Below are positions 30,999 to 38,709 of a stretch of DNA of 38,787 nucleotides, one piece after another (within the stretch, counting starts at the first letter, position 1; each line of letters starts with the position of its first letter). Source of the stretch: Spirochaetaceae bacterium (lineage in GTDB: Bacteria > Spirochaetota > Spirochaetia > Treponematales > Breznakiellaceae); NCBI GenBank assembly GCA_031257135.1, contig JAIRPH010000116.1, positions 1 through 38,787 on the forward strand, read 5' to 3'. Below the pieces are notes generated by a model that did no database searches, was not told the origin of the DNA, and worked only from the letters and a program-made list of their open reading frames with translations. Both the position numbers and the translations under genes were made by a program.

Positions 30999-32020
30999 AG
31001 AGAGCGTCCTTCGCACGCGGCGTACTTCCGCAGAGCCGTCATCAGTCCGGCGAATTCCTCCGGCGTAATCGACTGCTCGCCGTCGCACCGGGCGGTTTCG
31101 GGATTATTATGCACCTCGATCATCACGCCGTCCGCGCCCGCGGCAACCGCGGCTTTCGCTAGAGCCGGCACCATCCACGCCAGCCCGGAAGCGTGGCTGG
31201 GGTCTACGATAACCGGCAGATGACTTTCCCGTTTCAACGCGGGAACAGCGGACAAATCGAGGGTATTCCGGGTAAAATCCTCAAAGGTGCGGATTCCCCG
31301 TTCGCAGAGTATGATATGCTCGTTTCCTCCGGCGATGAGATATTCCGCGGCCATGAGCAGTTCCTTGATGGTTGATGCAAGCCCTCGTTTCAGCAGAATC
31401 GGCTTCCGCCGTTGTCCCAATTCCTTCAAAAGGGTGAAATTCTGCATATTCCGCGCTCCGATCTGGATAATATCGACCTCGTCGAAGGCGTCAATATGAC
31501 TAATATCCATCAGCTCGCTTACGATAGGCAATCCGGTTTCTTTTTTAGCGGCTAAGAGAAGGTCAAGCCCTTCCTCGCCGAGACCCTGAAAACTGTAGGG
31601 ACTGGTTCGGGGCTTGAAGGCGCCTCCTCTGAGGAAGCCTGCGCCGGCTTGTTTGACCGCAGAGGCTATGCCGATAATTTGGTCCCGGCTTTCCACCGAG
31701 CAAGGACCCGCGATAATCCCGAGAAAGCCTCCGCCGATATATTTTGTCCCGCCGTCAGGTCCGGCGATAGCGATGCGGGTATCTTCAGGATGAAACTGCC
31801 GGTGCGCCCGCTTATACGGCGCCTGCACCCGGATAACCTTTTCGACCAGCCGCTGGGCCCTCAGCCGTTCTTCGTCGATTCGGCTTGTGTCGCCGATAAG
31901 CCCCAAAATCGTCTGGGAAGCCCCTTCAGAAATATGAACCGTAACGCCCTGCTGTTCAAGAATGTCCGCAAAAGCCCTCATTTCTTCCGGGGGCGTTCCT
32001 TTTTTTATGGCAATAACCAT
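30995..32020 (-). CDS. aroF: 3-deoxy-7-phosphoheptulonate (DAHP) synthase, type I-beta
   Basis: Condenses phosphoenolpyruvate and erythrose-4-phosphate, the first shikimate step. The 341-residue protein has the regulatory-type N-terminal domain (MVIAIKKGTPPEEMRAF) found in the I-beta group, followed by the barrel with IIAGPCSVES, RGGAFKPRTSPYSFQG, IQIGARNMQNF, LLKRG and VDPSHASG. The ATG at 32020 is preferred over a longer ORF because it matches the family N-terminus and sits 9 nt after a TATACT -10 box. It works with the aroB product. The gene symbol is by function; naming varies (aroF/aroG/aroA). Confidence 0.95.
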   Translation of the reverse strand: MVIAIKKGTPPEEMRAFADILEQQGVTVHISEGASQTILGLIGDTSRIDEERLRAQRLVEKVIRVQAPYKRAHRQFHPEDTRIAIAGPDGGTKYIGGGFLGIIAGPCSVESRDQIIGIASAVKQAGAGFLRGGAFKPRTSPYSFQGLGEEGLDLLLAAKKETGLPIVSELMDISHIDAFDEVDIIQIGARNMQNFTLLKELGQRRKPILLKRGLASTIKELLMAAEYLIAGGNEHIILCERGIRTFEDFTRNTLDLSAVPALKRESHLPVIVDPSHASGLAWMVPALAKAAVAAGADGVMIEVHNNPETARCDGEQSITPEEFAGLMTALRKYAACEGRSL

Positions 32021-32029
32021 TATGCCCTG

Positions 32030-32058
32030 AGTATAGAGAACCCTCGCCGGCTCGTCAA
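32030..32058 (-). promoter_or_regulatory. Promoter of the DAHP synthase unit, leaderless type
   Basis: On the minus strand, TTGACG (32058-32053), 17 bp and TATACT (32035-32030), then 9 nt to the ATG at 32020. The longer reading frame beginning at 32062 would start upstream of this promoter. Confidence 0.55.
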
Positions 32059-32073
32059 TCACCTACTGGAAGG

Positions 32074-34197
32074 CTATTCGATTTTGAATTTTGAGATTTC
32101 CCGGACGAGTAGCGCGATATAGTTCCGGTTTTGACTGCTGAGTTCGTTTACCCGATTTACCGCGGCGTTGATCTGCTCCGCGCCGGAAGCCATTTCGTTC
32201 ATGCCTCCGGCGATTTCCTGAGCTGATTTTTCAAGGTTTCCCCCTTCCCGGATCACTTCTTTTGAGCCTTCCAGCATATCCGCGGATGCGGTCTGCACCT
32301 GACTGGTGATTTCGTTTACTTTGCCGATATCTTCCAAAATCTGCTTGCTTCCCGCGCCTTGTTCTTCCATCGCGCCTCGGATGTTCTCTTCCTGATCCGC
32401 TACGGTTTTTACGCCTCGGTCTATGGACTCGAACTTGTCAAGCACGTTGTAGGTGGACGCGGTGATTTTGTCTATTGAGGTTTTGATTTTTTTCAGGACC
32501 GCCGAAATGGTTTTGGACTGCTCCCCGGAATTTTCGGCGAGTTTGCGGATTTCGTCGGCTACGACCGCGAAACCTTTGCCCGCTTCGCCGGCGTGAGCGG
32601 CTTCGATGGCGGCGTTCATCGAGAGGAGGTTGGTCTGGCTGGCGATGTTCTGCATGACCGCGTTGATTTCGAGGAGTCCTTCTGATTCCCGGGCGATTTC
32701 TTGGATGTCCGCGGCGACTTCCTGCAAGCCTCCTCGTCCCGCGTCTGAGGCTTCGATTAATTCCCGGACGTTGCCGCTGTTTTGGATCAGCGTGCCGGTG
32801 ACGGACTGAATATTGGCGATCATCTGTTCTATCCCCGCGGAAGATCGGGCGATGCTGGCGGTCTGATTTTCCACTTGTCCTGAAAGTTTGGTAATGGTAA
32901 GGGTAATCCGTTCCATGGTGGCGTTGGTTTCGGAAACGCTGGCGCTTTGGCGGACAGCGCGGTTTTTGACGCTCTGGATGTTGGCGGCAATTTCGTTGAC
33001 CGCGGCGGCGGATTCGGTCATGTTGGATGCCAATTCGTTTCCGAGGTCGAACAGCGCGGACGCCTGTTCTTTGATGCCTGCCACCATAGTTCTGATTTTT
33101 TCGGTAGTGAGATTAAAGTAATGCGCGAGGTCTCCTATTTCGTTGCGGGCTGAGACGCTGATCTGCCGAGTGAGGTCCCCTTCGCCTTCAGATATGTCTT
33201 TGAAGGCGTGCGTGATGGTAACGATAGGTTTCGAGATGCGCCGGACCGCGATGATTAAAAAGGCGGTCAGCAGGACAATCATCGCCCCCGCGAGGAGAAC
33301 AGTGGTAAAGATGGACTGATTCACTTTGGCGAAGACCGCGCTTCTCGGAATGATCGAGACCACAGCCCATTCCGCGCCGGGGATTATGGATGAGCAAATG
33401 ATGCGTTCTTTGTCCATAGCGTAGAATGAGGCTGAACCGAGGACGTTCTGCTTGTACTGCCCGAGCTTTTGATCCGCGAAGAAGTCGGTTTTCATAACCG
33501 CGGACGGGTCGCTTCCGCTGATGTATAGTCCCTCTTTGTTGAGGAGCCATGTGGAAAGCCCGTCTTCTTTGTTTGCGGCGTGTACGATTTGGGTCAGAGA
33601 GCTGACCGAGATGTCCAGAACGAGGACCCCTAAATCGGTTTTGTTCCGGTCGTATATAATGGTAGAAAGCGAAGTTGAAACGACGCCGGTGGCTAAGGCG
33701 AGGTAGGGATCGGTATAGTTTACCGCGCCGGCTTTTGCTTTTGCGCCTTTGTACCAGGGTCTGGTCCGCTGGTCGTAATCGCCTCCGAAGTTCCATGCCG
33801 GGAAGAAGACTGCGTAGCCGCCATTTTGGAAGGTAGGGGTATTATTCGCCATAAAGACTTGGGCTACGTCGTTCATGGCGGATTTAGTTCTGGAGAGGAA
33901 GCTCCGCATTTCGTCTTCGGTTATGGCTTGGCTGGTGAGGTAGGGTTCGCCGGAATATTCGTAGAGGACGGCTATACCCGCTGAAGCCTGAAAAAGCGCC
34001 TGCTCATAGCTTTTGAAGGTTTGAATGAGGCTGTCTGTAATTCTGCCGACTTGCTCTCTGGTGATGGTTTCAATTTGGGCTGTGGTAAGCGCCCGCATCC
34101 GTATCACAAAAACGGCTGATACCGACAGCGTAACTCCCAGTATCCCCGCCAAAAAAATACTCACTAATACGGTACTGATTGACTGTTTCAATTTCAT
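32074..34197 (-). CDS. Methyl-accepting chemotaxis protein with dCache sensor
   Basis: 707 residues. Membrane helix 1 is at about 9-31, followed by a periplasmic dCache-like sensor (about 35-280; FFPAWNFGGDYDQRTRPWYKGA is typical of Cache_1). Helix 2 is at about 285-310, followed by a HAMP domain and the long signalling coiled coil. The hairpin tip (NLLSMNAAIEAAHAGEAGKGFAVVADEIRKLAE, about 525-560) binds CheA and CheW. The receptor controls flagellar motility in response to a small molecule, often an amino or organic acid for dCache types. No other chemotaxis gene is nearby. AAGGGA lies 10 nt before the ATG. Confidence 0.95.
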   Translation of the reverse strand: MKLKQSISTVLVSIFLAGILGVTLSVSAVFVIRMRALTTAQIETITREQVGRITDSLIQTFKSYEQALFQASAGIAVLYEYSGEPYLTSQAITEDEMRSFLSRTKSAMNDVAQVFMANNTPTFQNGGYAVFFPAWNFGGDYDQRTRPWYKGAKAKAGAVNYTDPYLALATGVVSTSLSTIIYDRNKTDLGVLVLDISVSSLTQIVHAANKEDGLSTWLLNKEGLYISGSDPSAVMKTDFFADQKLGQYKQNVLGSASFYAMDKERIICSSIIPGAEWAVVSIIPRSAVFAKVNQSIFTTVLLAGAMIVLLTAFLIIAVRRISKPIVTITHAFKDISEGEGDLTRQISVSARNEIGDLAHYFNLTTEKIRTMVAGIKEQASALFDLGNELASNMTESAAAVNEIAANIQSVKNRAVRQSASVSETNATMERITLTITKLSGQVENQTASIARSSAGIEQMIANIQSVTGTLIQNSGNVRELIEASDAGRGGLQEVAADIQEIARESEGLLEINAVMQNIASQTNLLSMNAAIEAAHAGEAGKGFAVVADEIRKLAENSGEQSKTISAVLKKIKTSIDKITASTYNVLDKFESIDRGVKTVADQEENIRGAMEEQGAGSKQILEDIGKVNEITSQVQTASADMLEGSKEVIREGGNLEKSAQEIAGGMNEMASGAEQINAAVNRVNELSSQNRNYIALLVREISKFKIE

Positions 34198-34249
34198 TCG
34201 TATGCTTTCCCTTGAGGCATTTTTTGCCGCGCATATTATTATAATTCAT

Positions 34250-34279
34250 AATATAATACTATAGCTTTTACTATGTCTA
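34250..34279 (-). promoter_or_regulatory. Probable promoter of the chemoreceptor gene
   Basis: On the minus strand, TAGACA (34279-34274), 18 bp and TATATT (34255-34250), leaving a leader of about 45 nt with an AAGGGA ribosome site. I saw no clear sigma28 motif. Confidence 0.35.
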
Positions 34280-34316
34280 TCTTTTTTTATGACAAAAATC
34301 AAGCGCGATAGAGGTA

Positions 34317-34344
34317 TTGACAAAACTAATCGGGTATCTATAAT
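34317..34344 (+). promoter_or_regulatory. Consensus sigma70 promoter upstream of the TauE/SafE gene
   Basis: TTGACA (34317-34322), 16 bp and TATAAT (34339-34344): both hexamers are perfect. The predicted start near 34351 gives a leader of about 109 nt before the ATG at 34460. Confidence 0.65.
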
Positions 34345-34394
34345 AAAGCGGTATAAGATTAAGGAAACTATACTAGATTCAACGTAAAACTGTA

Positions 34395-34444
34395 AGAGGG
34401 GAGGAGGCAATTCCGCCCGTAGCATAGTTGACGCCTTGAATTGC
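34395..34444 (+). promoter_or_regulatory. Structured leader: purine-rich SD-like tract plus stem-loop
   Basis: AGAGGGGAGGAGG (34395-34407) is directly followed by an inverted repeat, GCAATTC (34407-34413) and GAATTGC (34438-34444), with a 24-nt loop. No start codon is in range of the tract unless the stem-loop forms. A TATACT then lies 6 nt before the ATG at 34460. No open reading frame was seen in the leader. Confidence 0.35.
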
Positions 34445-34459
34445 TAGTATACTGATGAA

Positions 34460-35215
34460 ATGGACATATTTTTTACCTATAACCTTGCAGTCTGGGAATG
34501 GGTAGCGGTTATACTCAGCGGTATTTGTATAGGTTTGTCAAAAACGTGGTTAAACGGCGTTGTTACCGTAATGATTCCGATACTTGCCCGGATTTTCGGC
34601 GCAAAAGAGTCTACCGGAGTGCTTCTGCCGCTCTTATGTTTCGCCGATTTATTGGCTGTGATCTACTACCGCCGTAGCGGAGCGTGGAAATATATTCTCC
34701 GGCTCCTCCCCTGGGCATTGGCGGGATTTGCGCTGGCATTGGCAGTTGACCGTATTGTTCCGGCTAAGGGCTTTAAGTTTCTCATCGGACTCTGTATTCT
34801 CGCCGGATTGGGGATCATGTTCTGGAACGACCGCCGGGGCAAGGATAAAGCAATCCCTTCGGGGTGGTGGTTTTCAGCGATTTTCGGTATTCTCGGAGGC
34901 TTTTCGACTATGATCGGCAACGCCGCAGGACCGATTATGTCGGTTTTCCTGCTGTCGGTACGGCTTCCGAAAACCAGCTTTGTCGGCACCGCCGCTTGGT
35001 TTTTCATGATCGTCAATTACCTCAAAATACCGCTCCAGTATTTTGCATGGCATAATATCACGATGAAAACCCTCTTGTTCGATGTAACGATTGCGCCCTT
35101 CGTCATTATCGGCGCGGTTGCGGGCATCTTTCTGGTCAAGCGGGTTTCGGAATCCAAATACCGGCTCATGGTATATGTGATGACCATTATATCGGCGTCA
35201 TTGCTTTTTATTTGA
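34460..35215 (+). CDS. TauE/SafE-family membrane permease
   Basis: 251 residues with about eight membrane helices. The family exports or imports small anions such as sulfite, sulfoacetate or other organosulfur compounds. Typical segments are the first-helix GICIGLSKTWLNGV, a repeated second-half GILGGFSTMIGNAAGPIMSVFLL, and LPKTSFVGTAAWFFMIVNYLKIPLQ, matching the family's internal duplication. The gene starts a unit with a sodium:solute symporter 13 nt downstream, which may suggest a linked substrate. No Shine-Dalgarno lies next to the ATG. The substrate is unknown. Confidence 0.9.
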   Translation: MDIFFTYNLAVWEWVAVILSGICIGLSKTWLNGVVTVMIPILARIFGAKESTGVLLPLLCFADLLAVIYYRRSGAWKYILRLLPWALAGFALALAVDRIVPAKGFKFLIGLCILAGLGIMFWNDRRGKDKAIPSGWWFSAIFGILGGFSTMIGNAAGPIMSVFLLSVRLPKTSFVGTAAWFFMIVNYLKIPLQYFAWHNITMKTLLFDVTIAPFVIIGAVAGIFLVKRVSESKYRLMVYVMTIISASLLFI

Positions 35216-35228
35216 TATAGGTAAGATA

Positions 35229-36692
35229 ATGATCGGCATACTTTTTCTTATTGTTTTTTTGTTTCTAATGACCGGAATCGGGATTTGGGGAATGAAGAAA
35301 ACCAAAACCCTGGGGGATTTTTTTCTCGGCGGAAGAAGCATGGGTCCATGGGTTTCAGCGGTGGCTTACGGTACGTCTTATTTTTCGGCGGTGCTGTTTA
35401 TCGGGTTTGCCGGAACTCAGGGCTGGCAGTTCGGGCTTAACGCTCTGTGGATAGCCTTTGGAAACGCGGTTATCGGCGCGCTAGGGGCGTGGCTTTTGCT
35501 CGCCCGCCGGACCCGGCGGATGACCCAAAACCTCGACGCCATGACCATGCCGGAATTCCTGCAAGAACGCTACGGCGCAAAGCATCTGAAGCCGGTTGCG
35601 GCGTCGATAATCTTCTTTTTTCTTCTGCCTTATTCGGCTTCGGTATTTAAGGGGCTGGGGCATCTGTTTGAGGCGGTATTTCACATCCCTTACGATATGG
35701 CTCTGCTGATTATGATTGCCTTTACCGGAGTATACCTGATTCTCGGGGGCTATTTCGCCATTGCGGTTACGGATTTCATTCAAGGGCTTATTATGTTTTT
35801 CGGGGCTATCGGGATGATCGGCGTTCTAGCTTCACAGGGAGGCGGAATATTTGAAATTATCGCCGAAGTCCAGAAACAGTATCCGGTTCATGTTCCGCCG
35901 GAGCGACAGCCTTCCGCGCTTACGGTACTATCGCTGGTGTTTATGACCAGCTTCGGGACTTGGGGGCTTCCGCAGATGAGCCAGAAGTTTTACGCCATAA
36001 AAAACGAGCGGGTTATTTCCAAAGCCGCGATTGCCACGACCGTTTTCGCGCTGGTAATCGGGTTTTCGGCGTACCTTACGGGCATTTTCTCTCATTTTTT
36101 CTTCACCTTAGAGAGCGTTCCTAAAAACGACAGCGGCGGCGTTTTCTATGACCGCATCGTTCCCGCTCTGCTTACGGAGCATCTGCCGGAAGCGTTAATG
36201 GCGTTGATTCTGCTCTTGATTCTATCGGCTTCGATGTCTACCTTGTCTTCGCTGGTGCTGGTGTCTTCTTCTGCGGTGGCGATAGACCTCTATCCTTCCC
36301 GGACCAGCGCGAAAACCGGCAAAGATATTTCGGTTGCGATGATGCGGTTTTTATCGGCGGTTTTCGTCATTATTTCGTATTTAATATCCCGGTTTCAGTT
36401 CGGATTTATCGTTACCCTTATGTCTCTGAGTTGGGGCGCGGTTTCCGGGGCGTTTGCCGCGCCCTATCTGTACGGGCTTTACTCAAAACGGGTAACAAAA
36501 GCCGGGGCTTATGCGGGTTTATTATCGGGATTGGGCGTTGAAATCCTGCTGTTTTTCGTTTTAGGTCCGGCGAAATCTCCGTTAGCGGCGTCCTGCGCGA
36601 TTATTGTCCCTTTCATCGTCGTGCCGGTCGTTTCCGCCTTTACCAAAACCCCGGACCAAGCCGTAATAGATCGGGCTTTTAGCGGGATATAG
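35229..36692 (+). CDS. Sodium:solute symporter family (SSS) transporter
   Basis: 487 residues with about 13 membrane helices. SSS features: an N-terminal GDFFLGGRSMGPWVSAVAYGTSYFSAVLFIGFAG (sodium-site region of helix 1), MTMPEFLQERYG, a central GTWGLPQMSQKFYAIKN and SASMSTLSSLVLVSSSAVAIDLY near helix 8. This is the PutP/PanF-like part of the family, which takes up proline, pantothenate, sugars or organic acids with sodium ions. AGGTAAG lies upstream. It is co-directional with the TauE/SafE gene and the small repeat-protein gene (9-nt gap). The substrate cannot be told from sequence. Confidence 0.93.
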   Translation: MIGILFLIVFLFLMTGIGIWGMKKTKTLGDFFLGGRSMGPWVSAVAYGTSYFSAVLFIGFAGTQGWQFGLNALWIAFGNAVIGALGAWLLLARRTRRMTQNLDAMTMPEFLQERYGAKHLKPVAASIIFFFLLPYSASVFKGLGHLFEAVFHIPYDMALLIMIAFTGVYLILGGYFAIAVTDFIQGLIMFFGAIGMIGVLASQGGGIFEIIAEVQKQYPVHVPPERQPSALTVLSLVFMTSFGTWGLPQMSQKFYAIKNERVISKAAIATTVFALVIGFSAYLTGIFSHFFFTLESVPKNDSGGVFYDRIVPALLTEHLPEALMALILLLILSASMSTLSSLVLVSSSAVAIDLYPSRTSAKTGKDISVAMMRFLSAVFVIISYLISRFQFGFIVTLMSLSWGAVSGAFAAPYLYGLYSKRVTKAGAYAGLLSGLGVEILLFFVLGPAKSPLAASCAIIVPFIVVPVVSAFTKTPDQAVIDRAFSGI

Positions 36693-36701
36693 GCGGAAAA
36701 A

Positions 36702-37160
36702 ATGATATTTGACTTTCTAGGGTCAAAGAGAAAAACCCAAGAAGAGATCGAACAGGAAAAAGAAGCTGAACGGGCTTGGGCGTTGTACGGCAAAGAGGTC
36801 GATGGGTATCTTGAAGACGCAAAACTAAACCAAGCCTTTAAAAACTTAGAAAAGAGCAAAGCCGTAACTCGTCCGAAAGTGGAGGTTCGGAAGATTCGCG
36901 ATGAAGATACGCCTTTGTCGATTGACCTGAAACTGCGGATCAAACGCGGCGAGATTCAGGAGTCCAAAGCCTACCGGTTCATGCTGGACCCGGAACTTCA
37001 AGGGATGCTCTATGCGAAACCAGAGGCATCCCAAGAACCCTTATCTGAGGACCTCAAGGGGAGGGTAGACCGGGGAGAAATACAAGGCTCTAAGGCTCGC
37101 CGGTTTATGACGGACCCGGAACTGCGGGCGATGCTTCCCCGCGCTAAGGCTGGTCGCTAA
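36702..37160 (+). CDS. Small hydrophilic protein with two 33-residue tandem repeats
   Basis: 152 residues, no signal peptide or membrane helix. The N-terminal part is a charged helix (about 9-55). Two repeats follow at 71-103 and 113-145 with period 42. Their shared pattern is PLSxDLK, R, RGEIQxSKA, RFM, DPEL and ML at matching positions (about 24 identical of 33). I do not recognise the repeat. The ATG has AGGCGGA upstream and the gene follows the symporter by 9 nt, so it may be a cytoplasmic partner of that transporter. Its 3' end overlaps the convergent outer-membrane gene by 17 nt. Confidence 0.75.
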   Translation: MIFDFLGSKRKTQEEIEQEKEAERAWALYGKEVDGYLEDAKLNQAFKNLEKSKAVTRPKVEVRKIRDEDTPLSIDLKLRIKRGEIQESKAYRFMLDPELQGMLYAKPEASQEPLSEDLKGRVDRGEIQGSKARRFMTDPELRAMLPRAKAGR

Positions 37161-37929
37161 AGCCGAAAAACCGGCGTCCTACCGCGAGTTTCAGCGTAGG
37201 ATTGCCGGTGAGTCCTGATAGTTTCGGGTCCGGCGCGCTGAACCGCTGTTTTGTCATCGCAAGCGCGCCGTTTTCATAGCCTGTGGGCAGGCGGAAACCG
37301 AACAACGCCTCTCCCCGCAGATACCAGGGACCTTTAATCGTGTAATCAATGCCCGCGCCGAGGATTATCCAGAGCGAATTCCACGCCGAAAGCGGATAGG
37401 CATCGCCGTTTTTATCCTGATCTTCAGGGAGTTCTCCTTTTGTCCGGTCGTAGACTATATCGCCTTCGGGTTTGCGCCATTCCAGCAGAGCAATGTGGTA
37501 GCTTACGCCTGCAAGCGGAAAGATAACCAGCTTTTTGGTAAGCTCAAAGGGAAACTTTCCCAGCAGAGAAAAGCCGAGGCTCATTTCAGTGCCGGTCCCT
37601 TTGCTGTCGGCGAGGCGTACCGGCGAGGAGCCGCCGAAATCCATGGTTTCTCCGTAAGCGTTTCCGCCTCCCTGAATCAGAATCGATAATTCTCCGTAAG
37701 TTGCGTCAAAAAACAGAAATCCGCCGTAGTCGAAGCGGTCCATCGATTGGATAGATCGGATAGTTCCAGATTCGCCGCCCCCCGGCATGGTTCCCGAATC
37801 TTCTAGGGTATATCTGGTAAAGGTATACCCCAAAAGTCCGCCTGCGCCAACGCTGAGAGAAAAGTCTATGCCGAAGGAAGCGGCAGACATTGTGAAAGCA
37901 ATCGCAAAAAGCAAAATCAATTTCTTCAT
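37144..37929 (-). CDS. Outer-membrane beta-barrel protein
   Basis: 261 residues with a signal peptide (MKKLILLFAIAFTMSAASFG). The rest is a series of short amphipathic strands (SVGAGGLLGYTF, YGGFLFFDATY, MSLGFSLLGKF, WIILGAGIDY, LRGEALFGFRL) ending LKLAVGRRFFGFSDQP. It fits small 8-10-strand treponemal barrels of unknown function. No ribosome site is seen, but a promoter with a -10 ending 9 nt before the ATG is present, so the start is favoured. It is a single-gene unit, convergent with the repeat-protein gene. Confidence 0.72.
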   Translation of the reverse strand: MKKLILLFAIAFTMSAASFGIDFSLSVGAGGLLGYTFTRYTLEDSGTMPGGGESGTIRSIQSMDRFDYGGFLFFDATYGELSILIQGGGNAYGETMDFGGSSPVRLADSKGTGTEMSLGFSLLGKFPFELTKKLVIFPLAGVSYHIALLEWRKPEGDIVYDRTKGELPEDQDKNGDAYPLSAWNSLWIILGAGIDYTIKGPWYLRGEALFGFRLPTGYENGALAMTKQRFSAPDPKLSGLTGNPTLKLAVGRRFFGFSDQP

Positions 37930-37938
37930 AAGGAAAAT

Positions 37939-37967
37939 ATAATAATAGCATTATATCTTTCTGTCTA
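37939..37967 (-). promoter_or_regulatory. Promoter of the outer-membrane protein gene, leaderless type
   Basis: On the minus strand, TAGACA (37967-37962), 17 bp and TATTAT (37944-37939), then 9 nt to the ATG at 37929, with no Shine-Dalgarno sequence. Confidence 0.5.
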
Positions 37968-38070
37968 TACTTGCGGTCACTTTTTGAACTTTTTTTTTAT
38001 TTTGTCTATTTTCTGAACTTAAACGGCATTTTCGTTCATTTTTACTTGATAATCAGATTCATTTGTGATA

Positions 38071-38099
38071 TTGATATATATATACTTGAGCGGTTATAA
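38071..38099 (+). promoter_or_regulatory. Promoter of the terminal lipoprotein gene
   Basis: TTGATA (38071-38076), 17 bp and TTATAA (38094-38099), with a predicted start near 38106. The leader of about 24 nt contains AAGGAG (38117-38122), 7 nt before the ATG. This is the conventional layout, unlike most other units here. Confidence 0.5.
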
Positions 38100-38129
38100 G
38101 AGCCGCCGAAAACTGCAAGGAGTTATTGT

Positions 38130-38669
38130 ATGAAAAAGAAAACAGCCGGATTTGGAGCCTTTACGCTTCTGCTTGCGCTGATTACTGCCGGTTGCCCCTC
38201 GGAAAGCCCGTCCGACCCCAAGCCCGCCGGCGAAATCACCATCACGGATATCCCGACAACTATTGGGGATGGCGGACCACCTTCATATAAAATTTATGTG
38301 AGCCTGTCTGATTATGCGACAGACGACCAGCCTCATAAAGCTCAGGGAACAGCGCTTCTTAATGGCGCATCAAGCGCAAAAATAATGCTATATAACCCGC
38401 CGCCGGCAAGTGCAGGTATTGATCCTGATCCTGACAATCAGGATGGTGGGGTGTGTTCTGTGACTGCGAAGTATTTTTCAGTAACCATCAGCCCTCAAAC
38501 GGTATCCACATCGGATGATATTATAATAAAACCCGGTACGGGTTTTAATGAGTCAAAGAAAAATATTAGCTGGGAGGGTTTGATGCAATCTAGTTTTATA
38601 TTAGATGAGCAACGTACAGCGATATTTAACCGCATAATATGCAAAGATGATGCGATAACCCATCCCTAA
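38130..38669 (+). CDS. Small lipoprotein, unknown function
   Basis: 179 residues. The signal peptide MKKKTAGFGAFTLLLALITAGC gives lipobox Cys22. The mature part is beta-rich: an N-terminal Pro/Ser linker, then EITITDIPTTI, SYKIYVSLSDYA and AKIMLYNPPPASAG. The ITDIP.....YKIYVSLSD pattern resembles short surface-protein repeat units seen in treponemal lipoproteins, but no family is recognised. It has a strong AAGGAG site. The last 30 residues (ILDEQRTAIFNRIICKDDAITHP) are unlike the rest and may reflect divergence or a frame change. Acts at the periplasmic or surface side of a membrane. Confidence 0.72.
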   Translation: MKKKTAGFGAFTLLLALITAGCPSESPSDPKPAGEITITDIPTTIGDGGPPSYKIYVSLSDYATDDQPHKAQGTALLNGASSAKIMLYNPPPASAGIDPDPDNQDGGVCSVTAKYFSVTISPQTVSTSDDIIIKPGTGFNESKKNISWEGLMQSSFILDEQRTAIFNRIICKDDAITHP

Positions 38670-38678
38670 CGGGGTTTT

Positions 38679-38709
38679 CGGCAAGGAGGAGTTGGGCTTT
38701 TCCTTGCCG
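38679..38709 (+). terminator. Stem-loop after the terminal lipoprotein gene
   Basis: CGGCAAGGA (38679-38687) and TCCTTGCCG (38701-38709) form a perfect 9-bp stem with a 13-nt loop, 10 nt after the stop codon. No U-tract follows, so it is only a possible terminator or 3'-end-protecting hairpin. It is the clearest hairpin found at a gene end in this window. I see no gene in the remaining bases to 38787. Confidence 0.4.

Noticed and set aside
34198..34459. Possible small gene or tRNA in the largest intergenic region
   Set aside because: No start codon lies in range of the SD-like tract and no cloverleaf was found; only promoters and a leader structure are supported.
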